44,424 nucleotides of DNA, from the NCBI GenBank assembly GCA_902598405.1, contig CACKBQ010000011.1:1-44424 (forward strand), in the 5' to 3' direction. This DNA is from an uncultured Pelagibacteraceae bacterium (GTDB taxonomy: Bacteria > Pseudomonadota > Alphaproteobacteria > Pelagibacterales > AG-422-B15). The position numbers and the translations under genes were made by a program. Positions 37,105 to 44,424 of this stretch are shown here, in pieces. Numbering within the stretch: the stretch's first letter is position 1; each line of letters begins with the position of its first letter. The notes under the pieces are model-generated. The model saw nothing but the letters and a program-made list of their open reading frames with translations, made no database searches and was not told the origin of the DNA.

Positions 37105-40100
37105 GTGAGCGACTTTATTCATTTAACAAATAAAACAGAATACTCATTATCAGAAGGCGCTTTACCTATAGCGCGTATATCAGAACTTTGTCAGGCTTTT
37201 AAGATGCCGGCTGTTGGAATCACTGACACGAATAATATGTTTGGAGCTTTAGAATTTAGTGAAAAAGTATCAAGTGTCGGAGTTCAGCCCATAATGGGAT
37301 GTAATTTAAAAATCAAAACACCGAAAAATTATCTTCATGAAAATATTGAAGAAGAAGATCTCTATTTCTTTCTTAATATATTCTCTAAAAATGAGGATGG
37401 TTATAAGAATTTATTAAATATTATCTCAAACGCATACATGAATCATAGAGAAAATGCTTATGTAGATATTGAACAGTTGTATAAAAATAAAGAGGGCTTA
37501 TTAGTCCTTTCAGGCGGAAATAACTCCATCTTAAAATATTCAAATGGTAATAACATTACTTCTCAATCTGCATCATTTGTAGCTGACTTTAAAAAAGAAT
37601 TTATTGAAAACTTTTACATAGAAATTCAGAGAATTGAAGGAAATGATTATAGAATAGATGAAGAAGTAATTCTTAATTTGGCGTACGATAATAGTATTCC
37701 AATTGTTGCAACTAACGATGTTTACTTTGAGGACCCTGATCATTTTGAAGCACATGACGCTCTAATGTGTATTGAAAAAAAACTTTTTGTTTCTCAAAAA
37801 GACAGAAAAAGACTATCAAAAAATCATTATTTTAAGTCTCAAAACGAAATGCAAGAATTATTTTCTGATATTCCGGAAGCATTACTTAACACAATTGAGA
37901 TCGCGCAAAGGTGCTCCCATAGACCTAAAATAAAAATGCCAGTGCTTCCATCTTATCATAATGACGATAGTCAAGAAAAAAAATTATTAAGAGAACTATC
38001 TCATCAAGGACTTGAACAAAATCTCACTCAAAAATTTATAACTGAAGAAATAGATAAAGACTCACAATTAAACATAAAAAAAGAATACGAGGAACGATTA
38101 GAAAAAGAGTTAAAAATAATTATAGATATGAAATATGAAGGATATTTTTTAATTGTTTCGGATTTTATAAGATGGGCAAAAGATAATGATATACCGGTTG
38201 GTCCAGGAAGAGGGTCTGGGGCAGGTTCCTTGGTTGCCTGGTGTTTGAAAATTACTGATTTAGATCCAATTAAATTTGGTTTAATTTTTGAGAGATTTTT
38301 AAATCCTGAGAGAGTTTCCTTGCCTGATTTTGATATCGATTTTTGTCGTGATGGTAGAGATCGTGTTCTTGATTACGTGCATCAAAAGTATGGCAATAAC
38401 CATGTTGCTCAAATAATTACTTTTGGAAAATTGCAAGCTCGAGCAGTGATCAGAGATGTAGGTAGAGTTCTTGGCATTCCATATGGTCAGGTAGATTATC
38501 TATGTAAATTGATGCCTTTTGATCCATCAAGACCTATGACATTGCAACAATACATTGACGAAGAGCCGCGTTTAAAAGAAGAGGCAGGTAAAGATGATAA
38601 AATTGCAAAGTTATTAGATATATCTCTAAAATTAGAAGGTCTCAAAAGACACGCATCAATTCATGCGGCTGGGGTAGTAATTTCAAAAGAGGAAGTATTC
38701 AAAGATGTTCCAATATACAGTGACCCAGATTCAAATATTTTTCTAACACAATTTGATATGAAATGGGTTGAAAATGCGGGTTTAGTAAAATTTGATTTTT
38801 TAGGCCTCAAGACACTAACGCTAATTGATAATTGTATAAAATTGGTAAAGTTTAGTAATCCTGATTTTAATATTGATAACATTAAATTAAACGATAAAGG
38901 TACTTATGATCTGTTAAGTACTGGTGAAACGACAGGCATTTTCCAGTTAGAGAGTGCAGGCATGAAGGACACACTTAAGCAACTTAAACCAGATAAATTT
39001 GAAGATATTATTGCTATTGTTGCGCTTTATAGGCCTGGTCCTATGGCTAATATTCCAAACTATATAGAAAGAAAGCATGGAAGAGAAAAACCTGACTACA
39101 TTCACCCTTTATTAGAAGAATTATTAAAAGAAACTTATGGAGTCGTAATTTACCAAGAACAGGTTATGGGGGTGGCCAGAGAGCTATCAGGATACTCAGA
39201 TGGCGAGGCAGATTTACTAAGAAGAGCAATGGGAAAAAAAATACAGAAGGAAATGAACGCTCAAAAACAAAGGTTTATAAATGGTTGCTTAAAAAAAGAT
39301 ATAACGTCAAACGAAGCGCATACTATTTTTGAATTATTATCTAAATTTGCTGCCTATGGTTTTAATAAAAGTCATGCCGCAGCATATGCCCTAATAGCAT
39401 TTCAAACAGCTTATCTTAAAACTCATTATCCAATAGAGTTCTTTGCGGCCTCTATGTCATTAGATATTAACAATACAGATAAAATTTCTATTTTTCAGCA
39501 AGAGTTGATGCGTCTTAAAATTAAACTAGACCCACCTAGCGTTAATTACTCAGGGCCAAATTTTTTAAGGAATAATGACTCAATTTTATATGCACTAGGA
39601 GCAATTAAAAATGTGGGTATAGAGTCAATGAAGGATTTGTGCAATGAAAGACACGAAAACGGTAATTTTCATGATCTCAACGATTTTATAAATAGAAATA
39701 ATACTTCAGTAATAAACAAAAAAACAATTGAAGCATTATCTTGTGCGGGGGCATTCGATGAGTTCAACATAAGCAGAGCAGCTGTATTTAATCAAGCCTC
39801 AGAAATTGTAAAGTATCATAAGTCTAAAAATAGCAATTCCATAGATCTTCAAAAAGATATGTTCGGCGATATGAGCATATCAAGTTTTAAATTAACGGAG
39901 GAAGAAGAGTGGAAGCCAAATTATAAATTAATGAAAGAATATGAGATGTTGGGTTTTTATTTATCGGGTCACCCTCTGTCAACACACAAAAAAAACTATA
40001 AATCACTATTGTTAAGAGAATATTCAGAAATCAAAGAAAATTCAGAACTACATAATCAAAAAGATCTTCTTTTGGGCGGTACCTTACTTTCTAAAAAAGA

Positions 40101-40566
40101 AAAGAGATCAGCCAGGGGTAATAATTATGCATTTTTAAATTTCTCTGACCTGTCATCGATTTTTGAGCTAATTATATTTGAAAGTAATCTTAGAAAATAT
40201 CGTGAGCTACTTTTAGAGGGTGAATCATTTGTTTTAGGTGTGGATTTTTCATCGCAAAATGGAAGTTTAAGAGGGGAACTCAAAAGAGTATTTAGTTTCG
40301 GAGAAGTTGAAAAGCTTAATAAGGCAAATGATTTTAACAACAAAGAAAATGACAAACTTAACAACCAAACACTTAAAATTTATGCCGATAGAAGCTTTTC
40401 AAAGGATGAGTTAGCAAAATTAAATTGGGTTAAAGGGCATAATAAAATAGAGATTATCATTAATAATCAATTACTTAAGATTCCCGGTGAATTCAACATT
40501 ACCTCAGAGATGATTGATAAGATGAAAAGCCTTAACGGCGTAATGAAAATCGATTTTGTAGAATAA
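37105..40566 (+). CDS. dnaE: DNA polymerase III alpha subunit
   Basis: A 1153-residue replicative polymerase. The catalytic aspartates D408 and D410 are in LPDFDIDFCRDGRD, and the third is in KFDFLGLKTLTLID. GPGRGSGAGSLVAWCL is the palm signature, and helix-hairpin-helix and OB-fold regions follow. The N-terminal PHP domain opens FIHLTNKTEYSLSEGALPI; at the position of the usual HxH/RVH metal motif it has T8-N-K10, so the ancestral metal site looks lost. Translation starts at GTG 37105, directly after the lolD stop. It ends the long plus-strand run; the next gene is 120 bp away. Confidence 0.97.
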   Translation: MSDFIHLTNKTEYSLSEGALPIARISELCQAFKMPAVGITDTNNMFGALEFSEKVSSVGVQPIMGCNLKIKTPKNYLHENIEEEDLYFFLNIFSKNEDGYKNLLNIISNAYMNHRENAYVDIEQLYKNKEGLLVLSGGNNSILKYSNGNNITSQSASFVADFKKEFIENFYIEIQRIEGNDYRIDEEVILNLAYDNSIPIVATNDVYFEDPDHFEAHDALMCIEKKLFVSQKDRKRLSKNHYFKSQNEMQELFSDIPEALLNTIEIAQRCSHRPKIKMPVLPSYHNDDSQEKKLLRELSHQGLEQNLTQKFITEEIDKDSQLNIKKEYEERLEKELKIIIDMKYEGYFLIVSDFIRWAKDNDIPVGPGRGSGAGSLVAWCLKITDLDPIKFGLIFERFLNPERVSLPDFDIDFCRDGRDRVLDYVHQKYGNNHVAQIITFGKLQARAVIRDVGRVLGIPYGQVDYLCKLMPFDPSRPMTLQQYIDEEPRLKEEAGKDDKIAKLLDISLKLEGLKRHASIHAAGVVISKEEVFKDVPIYSDPDSNIFLTQFDMKWVENAGLVKFDFLGLKTLTLIDNCIKLVKFSNPDFNIDNIKLNDKGTYDLLSTGETTGIFQLESAGMKDTLKQLKPDKFEDIIAIVALYRPGPMANIPNYIERKHGREKPDYIHPLLEELLKETYGVVIYQEQVMGVARELSGYSDGEADLLRRAMGKKIQKEMNAQKQRFINGCLKKDITSNEAHTIFELLSKFAAYGFNKSHAAAYALIAFQTAYLKTHYPIEFFAASMSLDINNTDKISIFQQELMRLKIKLDPPSVNYSGPNFLRNNDSILYALGAIKNVGIESMKDLCNERHENGNFHDLNDFINRNNTSVINKKTIEALSCAGAFDEFNISRAAVFNQASEIVKYHKSKNSNSIDLQKDMFGDMSISSFKLTEEEEWKPNYKLMKEYEMLGFYLSGHPLSTHKKNYKSLLLREYSEIKENSELHNQKDLLLGGTLLSKKEKRSARGNNYAFLNFSDLSSIFELIIFESNLRKYRELLLEGESFVLGVDFSSQNGSLRGELKRVFSFGEVEKLNKANDFNNKENDKLNNQTLKIYADRSFSKDELAKLNWVKGHNKIEIIINNQLLKIPGEFNITSEMIDKMKSLNGVMKIDFVE

Positions 40567-40567
40567 G

Positions 40568-40597
40568 TTGTTGTAAAGCTTGCTTATTTAATATAAT
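40568..40597 (+). promoter_or_regulatory. rpsB promoter
   Basis: TTGTTG (40568-40573) and a perfect TATAAT (40592-40597) are spaced by 18 bp, starting 2 bp after the dnaE stop. Transcription would begin near 40604, just before the structured leader. Confidence 0.65.
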
Positions 40598-40603
40598 TAC
40601 ATT

Positions 40604-40686
40604 CGAAATATCACACAGCGATAGCTAATGCTGTCCGGTCCTTAATCAGGTCAAATTGCTGTGGATGAATAACCGGAGAAAATAAA
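40604..40686 (+). promoter_or_regulatory. Structured rpsB leader with a predicted pseudoknot
   Basis: The untranslated leader contains a 9-bp stem, CACAGCGAT (40614-40622) with ATTGCTGTG (40655-40663), including one G-U pair. Inside its 32-base loop, TCCGGT (40634-40639) is complementary to ACCGGA (40672-40677) just downstream, forming an H-type pseudoknot. The second helix covers the GGAG Shine-Dalgarno (40675-40678) of rpsB. Ribosomal-protein leaders of this kind usually give feedback control by their own protein, here S2. A similar rpsB motif was reported, as I recall, for Pelagibacter and relatives; I cannot confirm identity. Exact ends are inferred from the promoter. Confidence 0.7.
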
Positions 40687-41496
40687 ATGAGTATACCAAA
40701 TATAAATTTAAAAGATTTAGTTGAAGCGGGCGTTCATTTTGGGCACAAATCTCAAAGATGGAACCCTAAAATGTCAAAGTTCATTCACAGCACTAGGGAA
40801 AACGTACATATCATTAATCTAAATTATACTGTTCAGATGCTGAGCGAGGCGCTTAAAGTTATAGATGACACTGTATCAAAAGGGGGAAAAATACTTTTTG
40901 TTGCAACTAAAAAGCAGGCTTCAAAAAAAGTTGCTGATTTAGCAAACGAAACAAATCAATATTATGTAAATCATAGATGGCTTGGTGGAATGTTGACAAA
41001 TTGGTCAACTATTACAAAATCTATCAAAAAAATGAAAGATTTAGAAATTCTTAAATCTAACCCTGATAATGAATTTACAAAGAAAGAGATTTTAAAAATT
41101 TCTAATCAACATGACAAGCTTGTCAGGTCTTTAAGTGGAATAAGTGAAATGAAGAAATCTCCAGATTTAGTGTTCATTATAGACACGAAATTGGAACATA
41201 TCGCAGTGTCTGAAGCTAACCTGTTAAACATTCCTATTATTGGTATTGTAGATACTAATTGCGATCCAGAAAAAATAAATTACCCCATACCTGGTAATGA
41301 TGACTCGAGAAGATCAATTGATTTGTATTGCTCACTCATAAGAGAAACTATAAATTCATCAGATGTAAAAATTGATTTTGAAAGTGAAATAGAAAAAAAC
41401 TCAAGCGAAAAAATAGATAATAAAAAAAACGATCTGTTAGAAACTAAAGTAAGGGAAGATAAGATCCTTAACAAGGAAATCAATAATGACAGTTAG
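40687..41496 (+). CDS. rpsB: 30S ribosomal protein S2
   Basis: A 269-residue ribosomal protein of the small subunit. [35 protein letters not shown] is the N-terminal signature region and [16 protein letters not shown] and [30 protein letters not shown] are the conserved later blocks. The C-terminal extension is charged and lysine/asparagine-rich. It heads the rpsB-tsf-pyrH-frr-uppS-cdsA operon and is probably feedback-controlled through the leader. It overlaps tsf by 11 bp. Confidence 0.98.
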   Translation: MSIPNINLKDLVEAGVHFGHKSQRWNPKMSKFIHSTRENVHIINLNYTVQMLSEALKVIDDTVSKGGKILFVATKKQASKKVADLANETNQYYVNHRWLGGMLTNWSTITKSIKKMKDLEILKSNPDNEFTKKEILKISNQHDKLVRSLSGISEMKKSPDLVFIIDTKLEHIAVSEANLLNIPIIGIVDTNCDPEKINYPIPGNDDSRRSIDLYCSLIRETINSSDVKIDFESEIEKNSSEKIDNKKNDLLETKVREDKILNKEINNDS

Positions 41497-42313
41497 TGCA
41501 AAAGAGGTTCAAGAATTAAGAAAAATGTCTGGCGCAGGAATGATGGAGTGTAAGTCTGCTTTATCTGAATCAGATGGCGATATATCTCAAGCATTTAAAT
41601 TATTAAGAGAAAAAGGAATTGCAAAAGCTGAGAAAAAATCTGGTAGAGACGCCAATGAAGGTCTAATAGGTGTTAGAGTTCAAGCAGAAAAAGCATCTAT
41701 AATTGAAGTTAATTCAGAAACTGATTTTGTTTCTAGAAATTCAGAGTTTCATAGTCTTGTTAACTCTATTTTAGATATATCTATGGATCATGAGAGCGAT
41801 ACATTAGTTAATAATGAAAATGTTGCCGGGCTAATAAGTGCCGCTGTTGGTAAAATTGGAGAAAATATAGTTCTAAGAAGGTCAAGTAATCTCAGTGGAA
41901 ACATTCATAGCTATGTTCATAACAGTGTTGGTCAAGGCTTAGGTAAGATTGGCGTTCTTCTAAAAATAAATACTGACAGTGATCAAGTATCTGAAATAGG
42001 TAAAAATCTGTGTATGCATATTGCAGCTTTGAATCCCAAATCAATTACTGAAAAAGACCTTAGCATTGATTTAGTAAACGCAGAAAAAGAAATAATAAAA
42101 CAACAACTCAAAGATAGTGGCAAACCTGAAAATATTCTTGAAAAAATGCTTGAGGGTAAATTAAAAAAATTTTTTGAAGAAAACACATTATTAGGCCAAA
42201 AATTTGTAATTGATCCAACGCTAACTGTAGAAGATTATATTAAGCAGAGCGCAGAAAAAAATAACTGTAAAATTTCTATAGAACAATTTATCAGATACGA
42301 ATTAGGCTCATAA
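41486..42313 (+). CDS. tsf: Elongation factor Ts
   Basis: A 275-residue nucleotide exchange factor for EF-Tu. The N-terminal UBA-like domain has [26 protein letters not shown], followed by [20 protein letters not shown]. The core contains [14 protein letters not shown], where the TDF motif contacts EF-Tu. The ATG at 41486 lies 11 bp inside rpsB, giving coupled translation. Confidence 0.97.
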   Translation: MTVSAKEVQELRKMSGAGMMECKSALSESDGDISQAFKLLREKGIAKAEKKSGRDANEGLIGVRVQAEKASIIEVNSETDFVSRNSEFHSLVNSILDISMDHESDTLVNNENVAGLISAAVGKIGENIVLRRSSNLSGNIHSYVHNSVGQGLGKIGVLLKINTDSDQVSEIGKNLCMHIAALNPKSITEKDLSIDLVNAEKEIIKQQLKDSGKPENILEKMLEGKLKKFFEENTLLGQKFVIDPTLTVEDYIKQSAEKNNCKISIEQFIRYELGS

Positions 42314-42316
42314 AAG

Positions 42317-43036
42317 ATGCCCAAAAAAAAGTTAAACCGGATATTAATTAAATTATCTGGTGAGTCTCTTATGGGCAAAAGCAAATTTGGAATTGATTTA
42401 AATACCGTTAAGCAGATTTCAAATAATTTGCTCTCATTAAAAAAATTAAAAATACAAATTTGTGTTGTAATTGGTGGTGGAAATATATTCAGGGGTTTAG
42501 CAGCTTCTGCAAAAGGTATGGATAGAGCCAGTGCAGACTATATGGGTATGCTAGCCACAGTTATGAATAGTCTTGCACTGCAAAATTCATTAGAAAGATT
42601 AAATGTTGAAACCAGGGTTATGTCTGCATTTCCAATACAATCTATATGCGAAACATACATCAGAAGAAGAGCAATAAGACATATGGAAAAAAACAGAATT
42701 GTTATATGCGCAGCTGGAACTGGTAATCCATATTTTTCTACAGATACCGCTTCAGCTCTCAGAGCCGCAGAACTTGAATGCCAAGTTATATATAAAGCTA
42801 CTCAAGTGGATGGAATATATGATAAAGATCCGAATATACACAAGAAAGCAAAAAGATTTAACAAAATATCATATGAAAACTATTTATCCAGAAATCTGAG
42901 AGTTTTAGATAGTGCAGCAGTAAGTATTGCAAGAGATAATGAAATTCCAATAAAAATATTTTCAATTTTACGAAATAATTGTTTCAAAAACGTATATAAT
43001 AATAAGCAAGAATATTCTGAGATTAACAATGTTTGA
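42317..43036 (+). CDS. pyrH: Uridylate kinase
   Basis: A 239-residue hexameric UMP kinase making UDP for pyrimidine nucleotide synthesis. It opens [13 protein letters not shown], and [39 protein letters not shown] is the family signature with the UMP-binding part. [22 protein letters not shown] and [13 protein letters not shown] complete the nucleotide sites. It starts 3 bp after tsf and overlaps frr by 8 bp. Confidence 0.97.
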   Translation: MPKKKLNRILIKLSGESLMGKSKFGIDLNTVKQISNNLLSLKKLKIQICVVIGGGNIFRGLAASAKGMDRASADYMGMLATVMNSLALQNSLERLNVETRVMSAFPIQSICETYIRRRAIRHMEKNRIVICAAGTGNPYFSTDTASALRAAELECQVIYKATQVDGIYDKDPNIHKKAKRFNKISYENYLSRNLRVLDSAAVSIARDNEIPIKIFSILRNNCFKNVYNNKQEYSEINNV

Positions 43037-43586
43037 TATAATTAAAGATGATATTACAAGCCGCATGGACTCTTCAATACAGTCTTTTAAGTCAGACATG
43101 CAGGGTATACGCGCAGGTAGGGCATCGCCAAGTATGTTGGATTCAATTAAGATTGATGCGTATGGACAGAAAATGAATATTAATCAAGTTGGCAACATAA
43201 CAACACCTGATCCCCGTACGATAAATATTGATATTTGGGATAATTCTAATGTTTCACTTGTCGAGAAAGCCTTAAGAGAATCTGATTTAGGTATTAATCC
43301 AATGATTGAAGGAAATCTAATTAGATTACCTCTACCACAGCTCACAGAGGAAAGACGAAGTGAATTTCTAAAAATGGCGAGTAAAATATCAGAAAATACA
43401 AAGGTTGCTGTTAGAAATATAAGAAGAGACGGTATTGAACAAGTGAAAAAATTAGAAAAAGACAAAGAAATTGGACAGGATGATTCTAAAAAGTACCAAG
43501 AAAACATCGAAAAAATTACTGCAGATCAAATTAAAAGTATCGACGATATCCTTAAAAATAAAGAAGAAGATTTAAAAAAAATATAA
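43029..43586 (+). CDS. frr: Ribosome recycling factor
   Basis: A 185-residue tRNA-mimic protein that, with EF-G, splits post-termination ribosomes. [42 protein letters not shown] and [18 protein letters not shown] are the conserved blocks, and VRNIRRDG is in the last helices. Length matches the family. It overlaps pyrH by 8 bp. Confidence 0.98.
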   Translation: MFDIIKDDITSRMDSSIQSFKSDMQGIRAGRASPSMLDSIKIDAYGQKMNINQVGNITTPDPRTINIDIWDNSNVSLVEKALRESDLGINPMIEGNLIRLPLPQLTEERRSEFLKMASKISENTKVAVRNIRRDGIEQVKKLEKDKEIGQDDSKKYQENIEKITADQIKSIDDILKNKEEDLKKI

Positions 43587-43592
43587 TCTTAA

Positions 43593-44288
43593 GTGAGCTC
43601 ATATAATTTATCAAAAAAAAAAATTAACCATGTCGCTATTATTATGGATGGGAATGGAAGATGGGCAAAAAAAAACAATCTTCAAAAAAAAATTGGCCAC
43701 AAATACGGTATTCAGAATTGCATTTCATTATGCCAGAGATTAAGTGATTTAGATTATAAACTAAATGAAATTTCTTTTTATGTATTTTCAGCAGAAAATT
43801 GGAGAAGAAACCCTACAGAAATAAAAAATTTATTTAATCTTATAACTGAATTTTATAGAGATTTTAGTTCAACAGCTAATGATAACAATCTTAAAATAAG
43901 GCATTATGGAAGTAGAAAAAAATTATCAAAAAAATTGTTAAGTATAATTGATGAAGTTACTTCGAACACTAAAGATAATAAGGGTACTATAGTAAATTTA
44001 TTATTTAATTATGGATCAAGACAAGAAATTAATGACGCAGTAGATAAAATAAAAAAACTTAAAAATCCATCAAAAAATTTAAGAGATTATTTCTATATTC
44101 CTGAGTCAAAAGACCCAGATTTCATAATAAGAACTGGTGGTCAAATCAGATTAAGTAATTTTATGTTATGGCAAAGTGCTTATGCTGAATTGTATTTTAC
44201 AAAAGTTTTATGGCCTGATTTTAAGGTTAGTAATTTGAACGGGGCTCTTGATCAATTAGTGAAAAGAAAGCGAAATTATGGTCAATAA
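43593..44288 (+). CDS. uppS: Isoprenyl (undecaprenyl) diphosphate synthase
   Basis: A 231-residue cis-prenyltransferase making the C55 lipid carrier for peptidoglycan and surface glycans. The substrate site is HVAIIMDGNGRWA with the catalytic D19, followed by FSAENWRRNPTEI and, near the end, DFIIRTGGQIRLSNFMLWQSAYAE with TGG-RLSNF. The start is GTG 43593, 6 bp after frr; no suitable ATG precedes the conserved region. cdsA follows directly. Confidence 0.97.
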   Translation: MSSYNLSKKKINHVAIIMDGNGRWAKKNNLQKKIGHKYGIQNCISLCQRLSDLDYKLNEISFYVFSAENWRRNPTEIKNLFNLITEFYRDFSSTANDNNLKIRHYGSRKKLSKKLLSIIDEVTSNTKDNKGTIVNLLFNYGSRQEINDAVDKIKKLKNPSKNLRDYFYIPESKDPDFIIRTGGQIRLSNFMLWQSAYAELYFTKVLWPDFKVSNLNGALDQLVKRKRNYGQ

Positions 44289-44424
44289 ATGAGTGATTTT
44301 TTTACAAAAGAATTTCTTTACCGATTAGGGTCTGTTATTGTTTTTGTTCCATTAGTCATATTGCCTCTTATTTACAATAATTATTTTTCTGTAATTATTT
44401 TTCTTTTTATAACATCGATCATTT
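44289..44424 (+). CDS. cdsA: Phosphatidate cytidylyltransferase, 3' truncated by the window edge
   Basis: The first 45 residues of an open frame from ATG 44289, directly after the uppS stop. They begin MSDFFTKEFLYRLGSVIVFV and continue with hydrophobic sequence forming one to two membrane helices. The diagnostic CdsA motifs lie beyond the window, so the call rests on the N-terminal pattern and on the conserved uppS-cdsA order. The enzyme would make CDP-diacylglycerol for phospholipid synthesis. Confidence 0.75.
   Translation, partial: MSDFFTKEFLYRLGSVIVFVPLVILPLIYNNYFSVIIFLFITSII

Noticed and set aside
1..44424. CRISPR arrays, insertion sequences, prophage, toxin-antitoxin or defence genes
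   Set aside because: No regularly spaced repeats, transposase, integrase or phage-like genes were found on either strand.

Overview
The window is a gene-dense, AT-rich (roughly one third G+C by eye) stretch of a bacterial chromosome. The gene order points to an alphaproteobacterium: tig-clpP-clpX-lon-hup-tRNA-Val-tRNA-Asp, then nuoA-N, birA, coaX, an RNase J gene, mce, a DUF1467 gene, proS, lolC, lolD, dnaE, and rpsB-tsf-pyrH-frr-uppS-cdsA. Low G+C, overlapping genes, tail-to-tail stop codon overlaps and almost no spacer suggest a streamlined, probably marine lineage (SAR11-, HIMB59- or AEGEAN-169-like). The exact clade is inference.

Layout. 1-4.6 kb: the end of a bifunctional NAD(P)HX repair gene cut by the window edge, a secreted type-B carboxylesterase, two tiny conserved genes (DUF1543 on minus, DUF2256 zinc-ribbon on plus) and a minus-strand D-2-hydroxyacid dehydrogenase. 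4.6-11.4 kb: tRNA-Leu(UAG) and the protein quality-control block tig-clpP-clpX-lon-hup, ending at a clear terminator, then tRNA-Val(UAC) and tRNA-Asp(GUC). 11.5-15.5 kb: an accessory island with a secreted ceramidase-like protein on plus, and a tightly packed minus-strand operon of SMP-30/lactonase, GST, flavodoxin-fold oxidoreductase and a small membrane protein. 15.9-40.6 kb: an unbroken run of 22 plus-strand genes with gaps of 6 bp or less, holding all 14 respiratory complex I genes and then cofactor, RNA, tRNA-charging, lipoprotein-export and replication genes. 40.6 kb to the end: an rpsB promoter and structured leader, then the translation/UMP/isoprenoid operon, cut inside cdsA.

How it works together. 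Trigger factor, ClpXP and Lon handle protein folding and turnover, and lon carries a plausible heat-shock (RpoH) promoter. Complex I oxidises NADH and pumps protons. LolCD moves lipoproteins. The rpsB-tsf-pyrH-frr-uppS-cdsA cluster couples translation factors to nucleotide and envelope precursor synthesis.

Most notable: (1) tig has a single-base frameshift in an A6 run near its start; (2) NuoG carries an insertion of about 170 residues with a duplicated AW-DL-Q motif just before its C-terminal motif; (3) the rpsB leader folds on paper into a 9-bp stem plus a 6-bp pseudoknot that covers the Shine-Dalgarno sequence; (4) the accessory island may be a small lactone/quinone/electrophile module. 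I saw no CRISPR array, insertion sequence, prophage or defence system. Most of the window is core genome.
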